Assembly (NCBI GenBank): GCA_910586065.1
Contig: CAJUGI010000001.1
Coordinates: 682,001 to 746,000, forward strand
Direction: 5' to 3'
From: an uncultured Christensenella sp.
GTDB taxonomy: Bacteria > Bacillota > Clostridia > Christensenellales > Borkfalkiaceae
Length of the DNA stretch: 64,000 nt
The translations under genes were made by a program, and so were the position numbers. Of this stretch, positions 1 through 7,546 are shown in pieces. The first letter of the stretch is position 1; every line of letters begins with the position of its first letter. A model generated the notes under the pieces. The model searched no databases and was not told the origin of the DNA. It worked only from the letters and a program-made list of their open reading frames with translations.

Positions 1-134
1 TTTACCGTGGCTTGCGTGCCAACGGGCATATATACGGGAGTTAAGATATCGCCGTGCGGAGTATGAAATACCCCCGCCCTTGCGCCGGTGTTTTTGTCGA
101 TATGTTGTAATTCGTAGGAAAAATACTTCTTCAT
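1..134 (-). CDS. tgt: Queuine tRNA-ribosyltransferase, N-terminal fragment (cut by window edge)
   Basis: Only the first 44 codons are inside the window. They read MKKYFSYELQHID...TGARAGVFHTPHGDI and then TPVYMPVGTQATVK, the conserved start of bacterial Tgt. Tgt exchanges the guanine at the wobble position of GUN-anticodon tRNAs for the preQ1 base. The ATG lies two bases after the queA stop, and QueA performs the next step on the inserted base, so the pair form a pathway operon. The catalytic aspartates and zinc site lie beyond the edge and cannot be checked. Confidence 0.93.
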   Translation of the reverse strand, partial: MKKYFSYELQHIDKNTGARAGVFHTPHGDILTPVYMPVGTQATV

Positions 135-136
135 GT

Positions 137-1162
137 TTAAATTATCATCATCGCGTCGCCAAATGAAAAGAACCTATACTTTTCTTCAACGGCGGTTTTA
201 TATAAATTGAGAATTTCTTCGCGTCCGGTCAGCGCCGCTACAAGCATAATGAGCGTACTTTCAGGCAGGTGGAAGTTTGTTATAAGCGCGTCTACACACT
301 TAAACCTGTATGGCGGATAAATAAAAATTTGCGTATTGCCTTTTTGCGGCTTTACTAGCCCGTTGTCGTCCGCAACGCTCTCCAATGTTCTTACCGAAGT
401 CGTGCCAACGGCAATTACTCTTCCGCCGCCGCGCTTAGCCGCATTTATAATTTCCGCCGCGTCCGCGCTTACTTCATAATATTCCGAGTGCATTTTATGG
501 TCGGTTATTACGTTCTCTTTAACCGGACGAAACGTTCCCAATCCCACATGCAATAAAATTTCGGCAATCTTAACTCCCTTTGCCTTTATTCTTTCAAGCA
601 GCTCGGGAGTGAAGTGAAGCCCCGCCGTTGGCGCCGCCGCGGAACCTTGTACCTTTGCATAAACTGTTTGATAGCGGTTTTTATCATTTAATTTCGTTTT
701 AATATAGGGCGGTAGAGGCATTGTGCCGAGTCTTTCCAAAATTTCTTCAAAAACGCCGTCGTAGTAAAATTTTACTATTCTTTCGCCGCTTTCGGTTATT
801 TCTTCCACAGTCAGGGAAAGTTCTTCGGAAATATAAAGCCGTTTGCCGACCGTGCACTTTTTACCCGGCTTTACAAGTACTTCCCATGCGTCTTTATCAA
901 GCCTCTTTAAAAGAAGCACTTCCACAGCGCCGCCGTTTTCGGTATGCGCGTAAAGCCTTGCCGGCAAAACCTTTGTGTTGTTTATAACGAGCACGTCGCC
1001 CGCTTTTAAATAATTTATTACGTCTCTGAAAATTTCGTGTTTTACCTCGCCGGTTGAACGGTTATAGGTTAAAAGCCTTGACCCGTCGCGCGGTTGCGCC
1101 GGCGTTTGCGCAATTAATTCTTCAGGCAAATCATAATAAAAATCACTTTTTTTATATTGCAT
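137..1162 (-). CDS. queA: S-adenosylmethionine:tRNA ribosyltransferase-isomerase
   Basis: QueA transfers and isomerises the ribosyl part of SAM onto preQ1 in tRNA, giving epoxyqueuosine. The 341-aa product has the family hallmarks: N-terminal YDLPEELIAQTP (about residues 10-21), AAPTAGLHFT (177-185), LLHVGLGTFRPV (203-214), VGTTSVRTLES (252-262) and ITNFHLPEST (about 300-310). A GTG further upstream (1198) would add 12 residues but lies inside ruvB. The ATG at 1162 comes one base after the ruvB stop and matches the usual start, so I chose it. It sits between ruvB and tgt in a ruvCAB-queA-tgt operon, an order conserved in Firmicutes. Confidence 0.95.
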   Translation of the reverse strand: MQYKKSDFYYDLPEELIAQTPAQPRDGSRLLTYNRSTGEVKHEIFRDVINYLKAGDVLVINNTKVLPARLYAHTENGGAVEVLLLKRLDKDAWEVLVKPGKKCTVGKRLYISEELSLTVEEITESGERIVKFYYDGVFEEILERLGTMPLPPYIKTKLNDKNRYQTVYAKVQGSAAAPTAGLHFTPELLERIKAKGVKIAEILLHVGLGTFRPVKENVITDHKMHSEYYEVSADAAEIINAAKRGGGRVIAVGTTSVRTLESVADDNGLVKPQKGNTQIFIYPPYRFKCVDALITNFHLPESTLIMLVAALTGREEILNLYKTAVEEKYRFFSFGDAMMII

Positions 1163-1163
1163 A

Positions 1164-2231
1164 TCAATCGTTTTTATCAAAAAGGGAAATTTGTTCACGC
1201 TGTTTTTCGGTCATTTTATAGCCGAGATGCTCGTAACCGCCCCTTAGTATCATTCTGCCGCGGGGAGTGCGCGAAATAAAGCCAAGCTGTAAAAGAAAAG
1301 GTTCGTAAACGTCCTCAATAGTGCCAGCGTCCTCGTTTATGGTTGCGGCAAGCGTTTCAAGTCCCACGGGACGACCGTCAAACTTTTCTATCATTGCACG
1401 TAAAAGCGCCCTGTCAACCTCGTCAAGTCCAAGCTCGTCAACCTCCATTCTTTTAAGCGCGTATTTTGCGTCTTGTAAAGTAACGGAGGAGTTACCGTTT
1501 ATCGTGGAAAAGTCGCGCACGCGTTTTAAAAGTCTGTTGGCAATTCTGGGAGTTCCGCGCGAACGCTTTGAAATTTCGGAAGCGGCGACATCGTCGATTT
1601 GTATACCCAGTGTTTTCGCGCTTCTTAAAACTATTTCTTTAAGCTCTTCGGGCGTGTAGGTTTCAAGGCGGCAAATTATGCCGAATCTGTCGCGCAAGGG
1701 GTTTGCAAGCATACCCGCCCGCGTGGTTGCACCGATAAGCGTAAACTTTTTAAGCGAAAAGCGGATATTCCTTGCGCTTGGACCTTTGCCGACTATTATG
1801 TCGAGGGCGTAATCCTCCATTGCGGAATATAAGATTTCTTCCACACTATGGTTTAAACGGTGAATTTCGTCAATGAACAAAACGTCGCCGTCGTTTAAGT
1901 TGGTAAGAATCGCCGCCAAATCACCGCTTCGCTCAATAGCGGGCGCGCTGGTCATTTTAAGCGTGCCGCCCATTTCGTTTGCAATAATATGCGCAAGCGT
2001 GGTTTTACCTAATCCGGGCGCGCCGTATAAGAGTACGTGCTCTAAAACCTCGCCCCTTTGCTTTGCGGCGTTCATATAAACTTTTAAGTTTTCTTTAACC
2101 TTACTCTGTCCTACATAGGCTTCTAAAGTTTTTGGGCGCAAAACGTTTTCTTCAACGTCGTATTCGCCCTTTGTGCTCTTTACAAGTCTGTCGTCCGATT
2201 CGTAATCTTCGGTTTCGTCATCAAAAAACAT
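1164..2231 (-). CDS. ruvB: Holliday junction branch-migration motor RuvB
   Basis: RuvB is the hexameric AAA+ ATPase that drives branch migration of Holliday junctions with RuvA. The 355-aa protein shows Walker A GAPGLGKTT (residues 70-78), Walker B VLFIDEIH (117-124), the GATTRAG sensor/arginine region (167-173) and LRDRFG (179-184). The C-terminal winged helix includes RTPRGRM. Length and motif order are normal for the family, apart from an acidic N-terminal extension of about 25 residues. It lies 16 bp after ruvA and is followed directly by queA. Confidence 0.97.
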   Translation of the reverse strand: MFFDDETEDYESDDRLVKSTKGEYDVEENVLRPKTLEAYVGQSKVKENLKVYMNAAKQRGEVLEHVLLYGAPGLGKTTLAHIIANEMGGTLKMTSAPAIERSGDLAAILTNLNDGDVLFIDEIHRLNHSVEEILYSAMEDYALDIIVGKGPSARNIRFSLKKFTLIGATTRAGMLANPLRDRFGIICRLETYTPEELKEIVLRSAKTLGIQIDDVAASEISKRSRGTPRIANRLLKRVRDFSTINGNSSVTLQDAKYALKRMEVDELGLDEVDRALLRAMIEKFDGRPVGLETLAATINEDAGTIEDVYEPFLLQLGFISRTPRGRMILRGGYEHLGYKMTEKQREQISLFDKND

Positions 2232-2247
2232 TTTTTACCCTTTTACG

Positions 2248-2835
2248 TTACATTCCCTGTAATGCAATTCTTATAATATCCTCTATTTCGGTTGCACCTC
2301 GGGATTTTGCGCGCGCAATCGCTTTTTCGCTTTCTGCGCGGGTGAAACCCAAAGTCATAAGTGCGACTACCGCGTCCTCGTCGCCGACTGAACGGACTAC
2401 GTCTGCAACCGTTACCCCTTCCGATTTTGCAAGCTGCGAAACCTTTTCTCTAAGCTCCAAAATTATGCGCTCCGCCGTCTTTTTACCCAAGCCTTTAACA
2501 GATGAGAGCCTTTTAACGTCGCTCGTCGCTATTGCCGCGGCAACATCGTTAACCGACATACCGCTTAAAACGGTTATGCCCATTTTTGGACCCACGCCCG
2601 AAACGGAAACAAGCTTTAAAAACATTTCTTTTTCTTCCAAAGAGGAAAAACCGTAAAGCGCCGTGCCGTTTTCGCTTACCTGCAAATAGGTATAAAGTTC
2701 GCCCTCTTTTTTGCCCGAAAGCACCCCGAACGCCGCCCCCGAAATCATTACCTCAAAGCCTATTCCCGCTGCTGTTTCGATTAAAGCCGTTTCACCGTCG
2801 AGTGATAAAATTTTACCTTTTATATATCCAATCAT
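2248..2835 (-). CDS. ruvA: Holliday junction DNA-binding protein RuvA
   Basis: RuvA tetramers hold the four-way junction in square-planar form and recruit RuvB. The 195-aa product starts MIGYIKGKI, typical of the OB-fold domain. Two helix-hairpin-helix motifs follow, VSGVGPKMG (about 78-86) and VKGLGKKTAERI (about 113-124). The C-terminal domain III that contacts RuvB ends with IEDIIRIALQGM. Usual length is about 200 aa, so it is complete. It lies 10 bp downstream of ruvC. Confidence 0.96.
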   Translation of the reverse strand: MIGYIKGKILSLDGETALIETAAGIGFEVMISGAAFGVLSGKKEGELYTYLQVSENGTALYGFSSLEEKEMFLKLVSVSGVGPKMGITVLSGMSVNDVAAAIATSDVKRLSSVKGLGKKTAERIILELREKVSQLAKSEGVTVADVVRSVGDEDAVVALMTLGFTRAESEKAIARAKSRGATEIEDIIRIALQGM

Positions 2836-2845
2836 AAAGCACCGA

Positions 2846-3343
2846 TTATCTTATTCCGAAAAGTTTGCCGAATCTTGAAGTGTGCGCGTGACACAAAGCA
2901 ACCGCCAATGCGTCGGCGGCGTCGTCAGGACGCGGAATTTTTTTTAGCCCCAAAAGCGAGGTTACCACGTGTTGCATCTGGATTTTGTCCGCTTTGCCAT
3001 AACCTGTCAGCGACTGCTTTATCTGGTTTGGGGTGTATTCGTATAGTCTGCCACAATATTTTATGCAGGTTAAAAGCATAACCCCTCTTGCGTGTGCTAC
3101 AGGTATGCCCGTAGTTATGTTTTTTGAAAAGAACAGCTCTTCCACCGCTATTTCTTCGGGCTTGTACTTTTGCAAAATTTTGTTTACGCCATCTTCGAGC
3201 ATGGCAAGCCGCACGGGAAGGCTCTCTTCCTTGGGTGTGAGCACCACGCCGTAATCTACGGCGACCGTGTTATCGTTTTTAAGTTTTTCAACCACGCCGT
3301 AGCCCATTGTCGCAAGCCCGGGGTCAAGACCCAGAATAATCAT
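2846..3343 (-). CDS. ruvC: Holliday junction resolvase RuvC
   Basis: RuvC is the RNase H-fold endonuclease that cuts Holliday junctions held by RuvAB. All four acidic metal ligands can be placed: D7 in GLDPGL, E68 in AVEELFF, and D141 and D144 in RPDDAADALAVAL. The 165-aa length is normal. It is the first gene of the ruvCAB-queA-tgt operon. Its ATG lies nine bases from a good sigma-A -10 element and has no visible ribosome-binding site, so the message may be leaderless. Confidence 0.96.
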   Translation of the reverse strand: MIILGLDPGLATMGYGVVEKLKNDNTVAVDYGVVLTPKEESLPVRLAMLEDGVNKILQKYKPEEIAVEELFFSKNITTGIPVAHARGVMLLTCIKYCGRLYEYTPNQIKQSLTGYGKADKIQMQHVVTSLLGLKKIPRPDDAADALAVALCHAHTSRFGKLFGIR

Positions 3344-3351
3344 TTATTTTT

Positions 3352-3380
3352 ATTGTACTTTAAATTATAAAATAAGTCAA
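3352..3380 (-). promoter_or_regulatory. Sigma-A promoter of the ruvC operon
   Basis: On the minus strand there is a -35 TTGACT (3375-3380), a 17-bp spacer and a -10 TACAAT (3352-3357). The expected transcription start is near 3345, two bases before the ruvC ATG at 3343. It is back to back with the promoter of the structured RNA at 3401-3429. Confidence 0.65.
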
Positions 3381-3400
3381 ACGTGTTTTACGTAAAAGCG

Positions 3401-3429
3401 TTGCTTTTTTGTTATTACCGTGTTATAAT
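3401..3429 (+). promoter_or_regulatory. Sigma-A promoter of the 6S-like RNA
   Basis: A -35 TTGCTT (3401-3406), a 17-bp spacer and a perfect -10 TATAAT (3424-3429). Transcription should begin around 3436, where the long paired stem of the RNA starts. Confidence 0.65.
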
Positions 3430-3435
3430 GAACAG

Positions 3436-3664
3436 GCTAAACAAAATCGAATAATGGGTACAGGTCTGCGTTTTTTTATGCGGATTTTTTCACGCGTACA
3501 TTTTAATGTAGAACCTTCAGATACTTATATTAGCCGAAAAGCTATTATCCTTGTATCTTGGTGGTTCAGCAATAATATTGCGCGGATTTACCCATTGATT
3601 TTGTTTAGCGACTTTCAGGAGATAGCTTTAACGGGGTGCGTCTCTTGAATGAGACGCATTTTTT
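3436..3664 (+). ncRNA. ssrS: Probable 6S RNA
   Basis: This promoter-and-terminator-bounded transcript of about 200 nt plus terminator encodes no convincing protein and folds into a long rod. The outer stem is GCTAAACAAAATC (3436-3448) with GATTTTGTTTAGC (3597-3609). It continues with AATGGGTA (3453-3460) against TACCCATT (3588-3595), and TCTGCG (3465-3470) against CGCGGA (3581-3586). An open central region follows (about 3471-3510 and 3568-3580), then an apical stem of GAACC (3511-3515) with GGTTC (3563-3567) and AGATAC with GTATCT, capped by TAGC-CGAAAA-GCTA. A closing stem, central bubble and apical stem is the shape of 6S RNA, which mimics an open promoter and binds sigma-A RNA polymerase. 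In Bacillus a 6S gene also lies in the wider ruv-aspS neighbourhood. The assignment rests on structure, not on a covariance search. Confidence 0.6.
3637..3664 (+). terminator. Rho-independent terminator of the 6S-like RNA
   Basis: Stem TGCGTCTC (3637-3644) with GAGACGCA (3651-3658), six-base loop, then a run of six T. Confidence 0.85.
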
Positions 3665-3705
3665 ATTTGCGCGTGTCACCCCGAATAAAATCTGTGGAGG
3701 AACAC

Positions 3706-4616
3706 ATGAAAAAATTTTTTACAGCACTTGCGGCAATTACTGCAACACTCACCCTCGCACTCACCTTTGCGGCGTGCGGAGGCGGAAACATTGAATTGCT
3801 TCGGTAACCTTAAACAAAACGGAAATCACGCTTGAGGAGGGCGGTGAAGGAACGCTTACCGCAACCGTAAATCCCGAAAACGCCACCGACAAAACGGTTA
3901 GCTGGACAAGCTCGAACGAGGCTGTCGCCACCGTTTTAAACGGAAAAGTTAAAGCGGTTAAAGAAGGTACTGCTACGGTTACCGCAAAAGCCGGAGCAAA
4001 AACCGCCGAATGTAAAGTAACAGTAACAAAGCCCGCGCCCGTTGAACTGACGAAGGAACAAATTAAAAAAGCTTTTGAAAACACTATAAACGCCGAAAAC
4101 TTAACCATTTCTCTTTACCCCGTCAACAATACCGTGCGTATTGATGGTAAAAATAAAATAATGTATATGAATACGAGCGACGATTATACAGTTGTCGCAG
4201 AGGGCGAAGGAGAAAATTTCGTTATTAAAGAATACAGAGTGCCGTTGCCTTCCGAAAAACCGCCTTATGAAACGTCGAATTCCGTAACGACCGAGTGCGA
4301 GCAAATTATAGGCAAAAAAATTACCTCCTTTGCCGAGCTTGCGGTGGCTTATATGTACAACTTCTCCCATATTAACATCATAGAAGATATGGAATTTACT
4401 TATAACGCAGAGGATAACTGCTATTCAACGCAAGTGACTGGCGGCGGCTGGTGCAAATGCTATTTTGAAGGAAACGGAAACGACGCCCGATTAACTAAAT
4501 TCTCAATGGGACCGGAAGGTATGGAAGCTACAACCGAATTCAGGTTTTACGACTACGAAACCACCGTTTGCCCTGAATTGACATCTGAACACGTGCTTGT
4601 TTACACTTCAAAGTAA
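3706..4616 (+). pseudogene. Big_2-domain lipoprotein with a single-base frameshift
   Basis: The ATG at 3706 follows a GGAGG box and opens a lipoprotein signal peptide, MKKFFTALAAITATLTLALT then FAACGGG with the acylated Cys. That frame stops at 3805 (TAA). From about 3795 to the stop at 4616 a second frame continues with a bacterial Ig-like Big_2 domain: VTLNKTEITLEEGG, SWTSSNEAVATV, GKVKAVKEGTATVTAKAG. A C-terminal domain of about 190 residues that I do not recognise follows. Restoring one A at 3794-3795 (GAATTGCT to GAAATTGCT) joins both frames as ...GGGNIEIASVTLNKT, a 303-aa exported protein. It could be a true inactivation, phase variation or a sequencing/assembly error in an A run. The N-terminal part is a 33-codon peptide. 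Confidence 0.8.
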
Positions 4617-4630
4617 TTTTAAAATTTTCG

Positions 4631-4660
4631 CGGGCGGCAATTTTGCCGCCCGTTTTGTTT
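4631..4660 (+). terminator. Rho-independent terminator after the Big_2 lipoprotein
   Basis: Stem CGGGCGGCA (4631-4639) with TGCCGCCCG (4644-4652), four-base loop, then TTTTGTTT. Confidence 0.88.
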
Positions 4661-4673
4661 GCAATTTAAAATT

Positions 4674-4731
4674 ATCAACAATATTTAGTTGACTTGTTGA
4701 ATATAAAACAAATATAATACTAAATGTTGAT
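4674..4731 (+). promoter_or_regulatory. degV promoter flanked by an inverted repeat
   Basis: -35 TTGACT (4689-4694), 18-bp spacer, -10 TATAAT (4713-4718). The promoter is bracketed by an imperfect inverted repeat: ATCAACAATATTTAGT at 4674-4689 and ACTAAATGTTGAT at 4719-4731. The reverse complement of the right arm is ATCAACATTTAGT. The arms could be operator half-sites for a repressor that loops or clamps the promoter; the regulator is unknown. Confidence 0.5.
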
Positions 4732-4754
4732 TATTCTTTAATGAGGTAAATTAA

Positions 4755-5600
4755 ATGATTAAGATACTGGTTGATTCGGCGGCGGATTTGGAGCTTGCCG
4801 AAGCCGAAGAACTTGGAATAACCTTAGCGCCCATTCTTGTACGGTTCGGCAAAGACGAATTTATGGACGGTGTTAACATAACGCACAGAGAATTTTTTGA
4901 AAAACTTATTGAAAGCGGCGAACTTCCGCAGACGAGCCAGATTAACGAGTTCCGTTTTGCAGAATATTTTAAAAATCTTACTGCAGACGGCGACGACGTT
5001 ATTGCAATTACCATTTCTTCAAAGCTTTCTGGCACTTACTCCTGCGCGGTTAAAGCCGCGAAAAAGTTTGGAGGAAAGGTACGCGTTGTAGACAGCCTTA
5101 ACGCGTCTATAGGCGAGCGGGTTTTACTGCATTATGCGCTAAGGCTTTTAAACGGCGGACTTACCGTTGACGAAATCGTTAAAGAGCTTAACGAAAGAAA
5201 ACAGAAAATTCAGGTTTTAGCTGTTTTGGACACATTGAAATATTTAAGAAAGGGCGGACGCATTTCAGCCGCGGCGGCGATTGCCGGCGAGATGCTTTCA
5301 ATCAAGCCTGTGGTTTCGGTTATTAAGGGCGAGGTTAAGCTTGTGGGCAAAGCGATAGGCTCGAAAAAGGGCAACAATCTTTTAAATCAACTTATTGAAA
5401 AGTGCGGCGGAATAGATTTTGAAAGACCGTATACCCTTGGATATTCGGGACTTTCGGACGATTACCTTAAAAAATATCTGCATGACAGTGAAAAGCTTTG
5501 GAAAGGCAATACCGACAGCGTTCCCTCGTATCTGATAGGCAGCACGATAGGCACGCACGTGGGACCTAACGCCATTGCCGTTGCGTTTTTCGCAAAATAA
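4755..5600 (+). CDS. DegV family fatty-acid-binding protein
   Basis: DegV proteins bind a fatty acid. Characterised members (FakB) present it to the FakA kinase for phospholipid synthesis. The 281-aa product shows the family pattern: N-terminal IKILVDSAADL, PQTSQIN (about 60-66), ISSKLSGTYSCA (about 91-102), VVDSLNAS, and the C-terminal IGSTIGTHVGPNAIAV. A GAGG box precedes the ATG. It is a single-gene unit with its own promoter and a bidirectional terminator. No FakA kinase is in the window, so whether this one works as FakB is inference. Confidence 0.9.
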   Translation: MIKILVDSAADLELAEAEELGITLAPILVRFGKDEFMDGVNITHREFFEKLIESGELPQTSQINEFRFAEYFKNLTADGDDVIAITISSKLSGTYSCAVKAAKKFGGKVRVVDSLNASIGERVLLHYALRLLNGGLTVDEIVKELNERKQKIQVLAVLDTLKYLRKGGRISAAAAIAGEMLSIKPVVSVIKGEVKLVGKAIGSKKGNNLLNQLIEKCGGIDFERPYTLGYSGLSDDYLKKYLHDSEKLWKGNTDSVPSYLIGSTIGTHVGPNAIAVAFFAK

Positions 5601-5603
5601 TTA

Positions 5604-5650
5604 AAAAAATAACCCCGTCAAGGAAATTCCAGGCGGGGTTTAAATTTTTT
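5604..5650. terminator. Bidirectional terminator between degV and ferritin
   Basis: Stem AACCCCG (5611-5617) with CGGGGTT (5634-5640), with A-rich and T-rich flanks on both sides, so it can serve both converging genes. Confidence 0.8.
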
Positions 5651-5669
5651 TATTATCATAAATAAACGG

Positions 5670-6188
5670 TTACATTGCGGGACCCGTTGCCGAAGGCGTG
5701 TAAACTCTTGCGGCGAGCTCTTGATTGAGCGCATATAAACCCTTTGCGTCGTGTCCGAACATCTTAAACTTTTTAAGCATATCCTCGGCGTTCTTCTCTT
5801 CCTCACCCTGTTCCTTTATGAACCAATCCAAAAACTGCATTGTTTTAAAATCCTTGATTGCGAACGCGGCGGAATAAATATCGTTTATTAAAGAAGTTAC
5901 GTACTTTTCGTGTTCGTAGCCCGCATAGAGGGGGTCGCTTATTTTAGCAAAAGTTTTATCCGGTTTTGCTATTTTATCAAACGTTACGCGGATGCCGTTA
6001 TCAATTAAATATCTTCTCATCATCATAGCGTGGTCACGCTCTTCCTGAGCCTGAATTTCATACCAATGCGCAAAGCCGTCAAGCCCTTCGTCGGCAAAAT
6101 AATTTGCAAAATCGAGATATAAATATCCCGAATAAAGTTCCTTGTTAACCTGTTCGTTGATAAGTTTTGCTATTTTTTCGTTTATCAT
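5670..6188 (-). CDS. ftnA: Bacterial non-haem ferritin
   Basis: Ferritin forms a 24-subunit shell that oxidises Fe(II) and stores Fe(III). The 172-aa protein has the ferroxidase-centre pattern: E17 in NKELYSGYLYL, then E50 and H53 in QAQEERDHA, and the later glutamates of KEQGEEEKNA (about 127-136). The Met-rich segment DHAMMMRRY matches prokaryotic Ftn. The start is preceded by TAGGAGA. It is monocistronic with its own sigma-A promoter. No Fur box is evident to me. Confidence 0.94.
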   Translation of the reverse strand: MINEKIAKLINEQVNKELYSGYLYLDFANYFADEGLDGFAHWYEIQAQEERDHAMMMRRYLIDNGIRVTFDKIAKPDKTFAKISDPLYAGYEHEKYVTSLINDIYSAAFAIKDFKTMQFLDWFIKEQGEEEKNAEDMLKKFKMFGHDAKGLYALNQELAARVYTPSATGPAM

Positions 6189-6216
6189 TTTAATTTTCTC
6201 CTAATTTACTAAATTG

Positions 6217-6244
6217 ATTATACCAATTAAATTTGTAATTGCAA
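6217..6244 (-). promoter_or_regulatory. Ferritin promoter
   Basis: Minus strand: -35 TTGCAA (6239-6244), 16-bp spacer, -10 TATAAT (6217-6222). Confidence 0.6.
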
Positions 6245-6255
6245 AGATTTTACGG

Positions 6256-7446
6256 TCATTTTTTATAACTTTCGGCAAGTTTTTTAAATGCGGGCAAGGC
6301 TCTCTCCAACATTTCCGGCGAAACGCAATAAGAAACGCGAGCATACCCCCTACAACCGAAGTCGTCGCCTGCGACTATTAATAATTCGTAATCCTTGGCG
6401 CGCTCGCAAAACGCCTTAGCGTCCTCCTCTAATGCTTTTACAAACATATAAAACGCGCCGTCGGGCTTTACAACCTTATAACCGTATTCTGTGAGTGCCG
6501 TATAAAGCTTGTCGCGGTTTTTTTTATAAACCGAAATATCAGAAGTCAGTCCGCAAACTTTTTTTATAAGTTGCTGAAAGAGATTAGGCGCACAAACGTA
6601 ACCTAATGCTCGCCCTGCACCGCATATGCCCGCGTAGACTTCCGCAAAATTTTCAGATTTGTTGTTTACGGCGATATATCCTATTCTTTCACCGGGCAGT
6701 GAAAGGCTTTTGGAATATGAGTAGCAAACCACACTGTTTGCGTAAAAGTCCATGATATACGGCACCCTAACGTCCTTTTCAAAGGTCAATTCGCGGTAAG
6801 GCTCGTCCGCAATTAAGTAGACCGGATTTTTGTATTTTTCAGAATGTCTTTCAAGCAATTGCCCCAGTAATATCAGTGACTTTTCACCATATACTACTCC
6901 GCTAGGATTATTTGGCGAGTTAACTATAACTGCCTTGGTTTTGGGAGATAATGCCTTTTCCAGTTTTTTAAAATCAATCTGAAATGTTTCTTCTTCGCAC
7001 TCGACGGCAAGCAATTTTCCGCCCGCATGTTCAGTGAATACTTTATATTCCGGAAAGAACGGAGCGAACGTTATCACCTCGTCGCCCTCGTTTAAAAGCG
7101 CGTTTAAAGTTATGGTAAGCGACGCCGCCGCACCGCATGTCATATAAATGCAGTCGGCTGTAAGTTCGGTTTTAAAACGCGAGTTAATATATTCCGTAAT
7201 GGTATTGCGCACGGAGTAATCCCCCTGCGCCGAAGTGTAGCCGTGCAACTCAACAGGGTCGTACGTGTCGATTATTTCCTTTAAAGCCAACTTTACCTCG
7301 GGGGGCGCGGGGACACTGGGATTACCTATTGAAAAGTCAAAAACATTCTCTTCTCCTATTTCCGCCTTACGCTTTTTGCCGTATTCGAACAGTTCCCTTA
7401 TAGAAGAGCGTACCGTACCTAGCCGTACGTTTTTTTCGTTTATCAT
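6256..7446 (-). CDS. Class I/II pyridoxal-phosphate aminotransferase
   Basis: A fold-type I PLP enzyme of 396 aa that transfers amino groups between amino acids and 2-oxo acids; the substrate cannot be read from the sequence. Visible motifs are FDFSIGNPSVPAPP near the N-terminus, a GYTSAQG segment, NSPNNPSGVVY with the PLP-contacting Asn, ADEPYRELTF with the Asp that binds the pyridine nitrogen, and SYSKSLSLPGERIGY, whose Lys should form the Schiff base. It resembles aspartate-type aminotransferases. It has its own promoter and a GAGG ribosome-binding site, and follows the sigF terminator. Confidence 0.9.
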   Translation of the reverse strand: MINEKNVRLGTVRSSIRELFEYGKKRKAEIGEENVFDFSIGNPSVPAPPEVKLALKEIIDTYDPVELHGYTSAQGDYSVRNTITEYINSRFKTELTADCIYMTCGAAASLTITLNALLNEGDEVITFAPFFPEYKVFTEHAGGKLLAVECEEETFQIDFKKLEKALSPKTKAVIVNSPNNPSGVVYGEKSLILLGQLLERHSEKYKNPVYLIADEPYRELTFEKDVRVPYIMDFYANSVVCYSYSKSLSLPGERIGYIAVNNKSENFAEVYAGICGAGRALGYVCAPNLFQQLIKKVCGLTSDISVYKKNRDKLYTALTEYGYKVVKPDGAFYMFVKALEEDAKAFCERAKDYELLIVAGDDFGCRGYARVSYCVSPEMLERALPAFKKLAESYKK

Positions 7447-7475
7447 CTGGTTAAACCTCGTTTATTGTTAAAACA

Positions 7476-7504
7476 ATTATAGCACCGCACACAAATTATT
7501 ACAA
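7476..7504 (-). promoter_or_regulatory. Aminotransferase promoter
   Basis: Minus strand: -35 TTGTAA (7499-7504), 17-bp spacer, -10 TATAAT (7476-7481). Confidence 0.55.
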
Positions 7505-7515
7505 GGATTTACGAC

Positions 7516-7546
7516 CAAAAAATAAAGCGGGATTCGTACCCGCTTT
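7516..7546 (-). terminator. Terminator of the spoIIA operon
   Basis: Stem AAAGCGGG (7524-7531) with CCCGCTTT (7539-7546) and, on the minus strand, a T-rich tail from 7523 downward. It overlaps the last base of sigF. Confidence 0.75.

Noticed and set aside
2132..2656. 174-codon plus frame opposite ruvA/ruvB
   Set aside because: It is antisense to two well-conserved genes and has Ser/Ala-rich shadow composition.
3409..3648. 79-codon plus-strand open frame
   Set aside because: It lies within the strongly paired 6S-like RNA, has no ribosome-binding site and includes the terminator stem.
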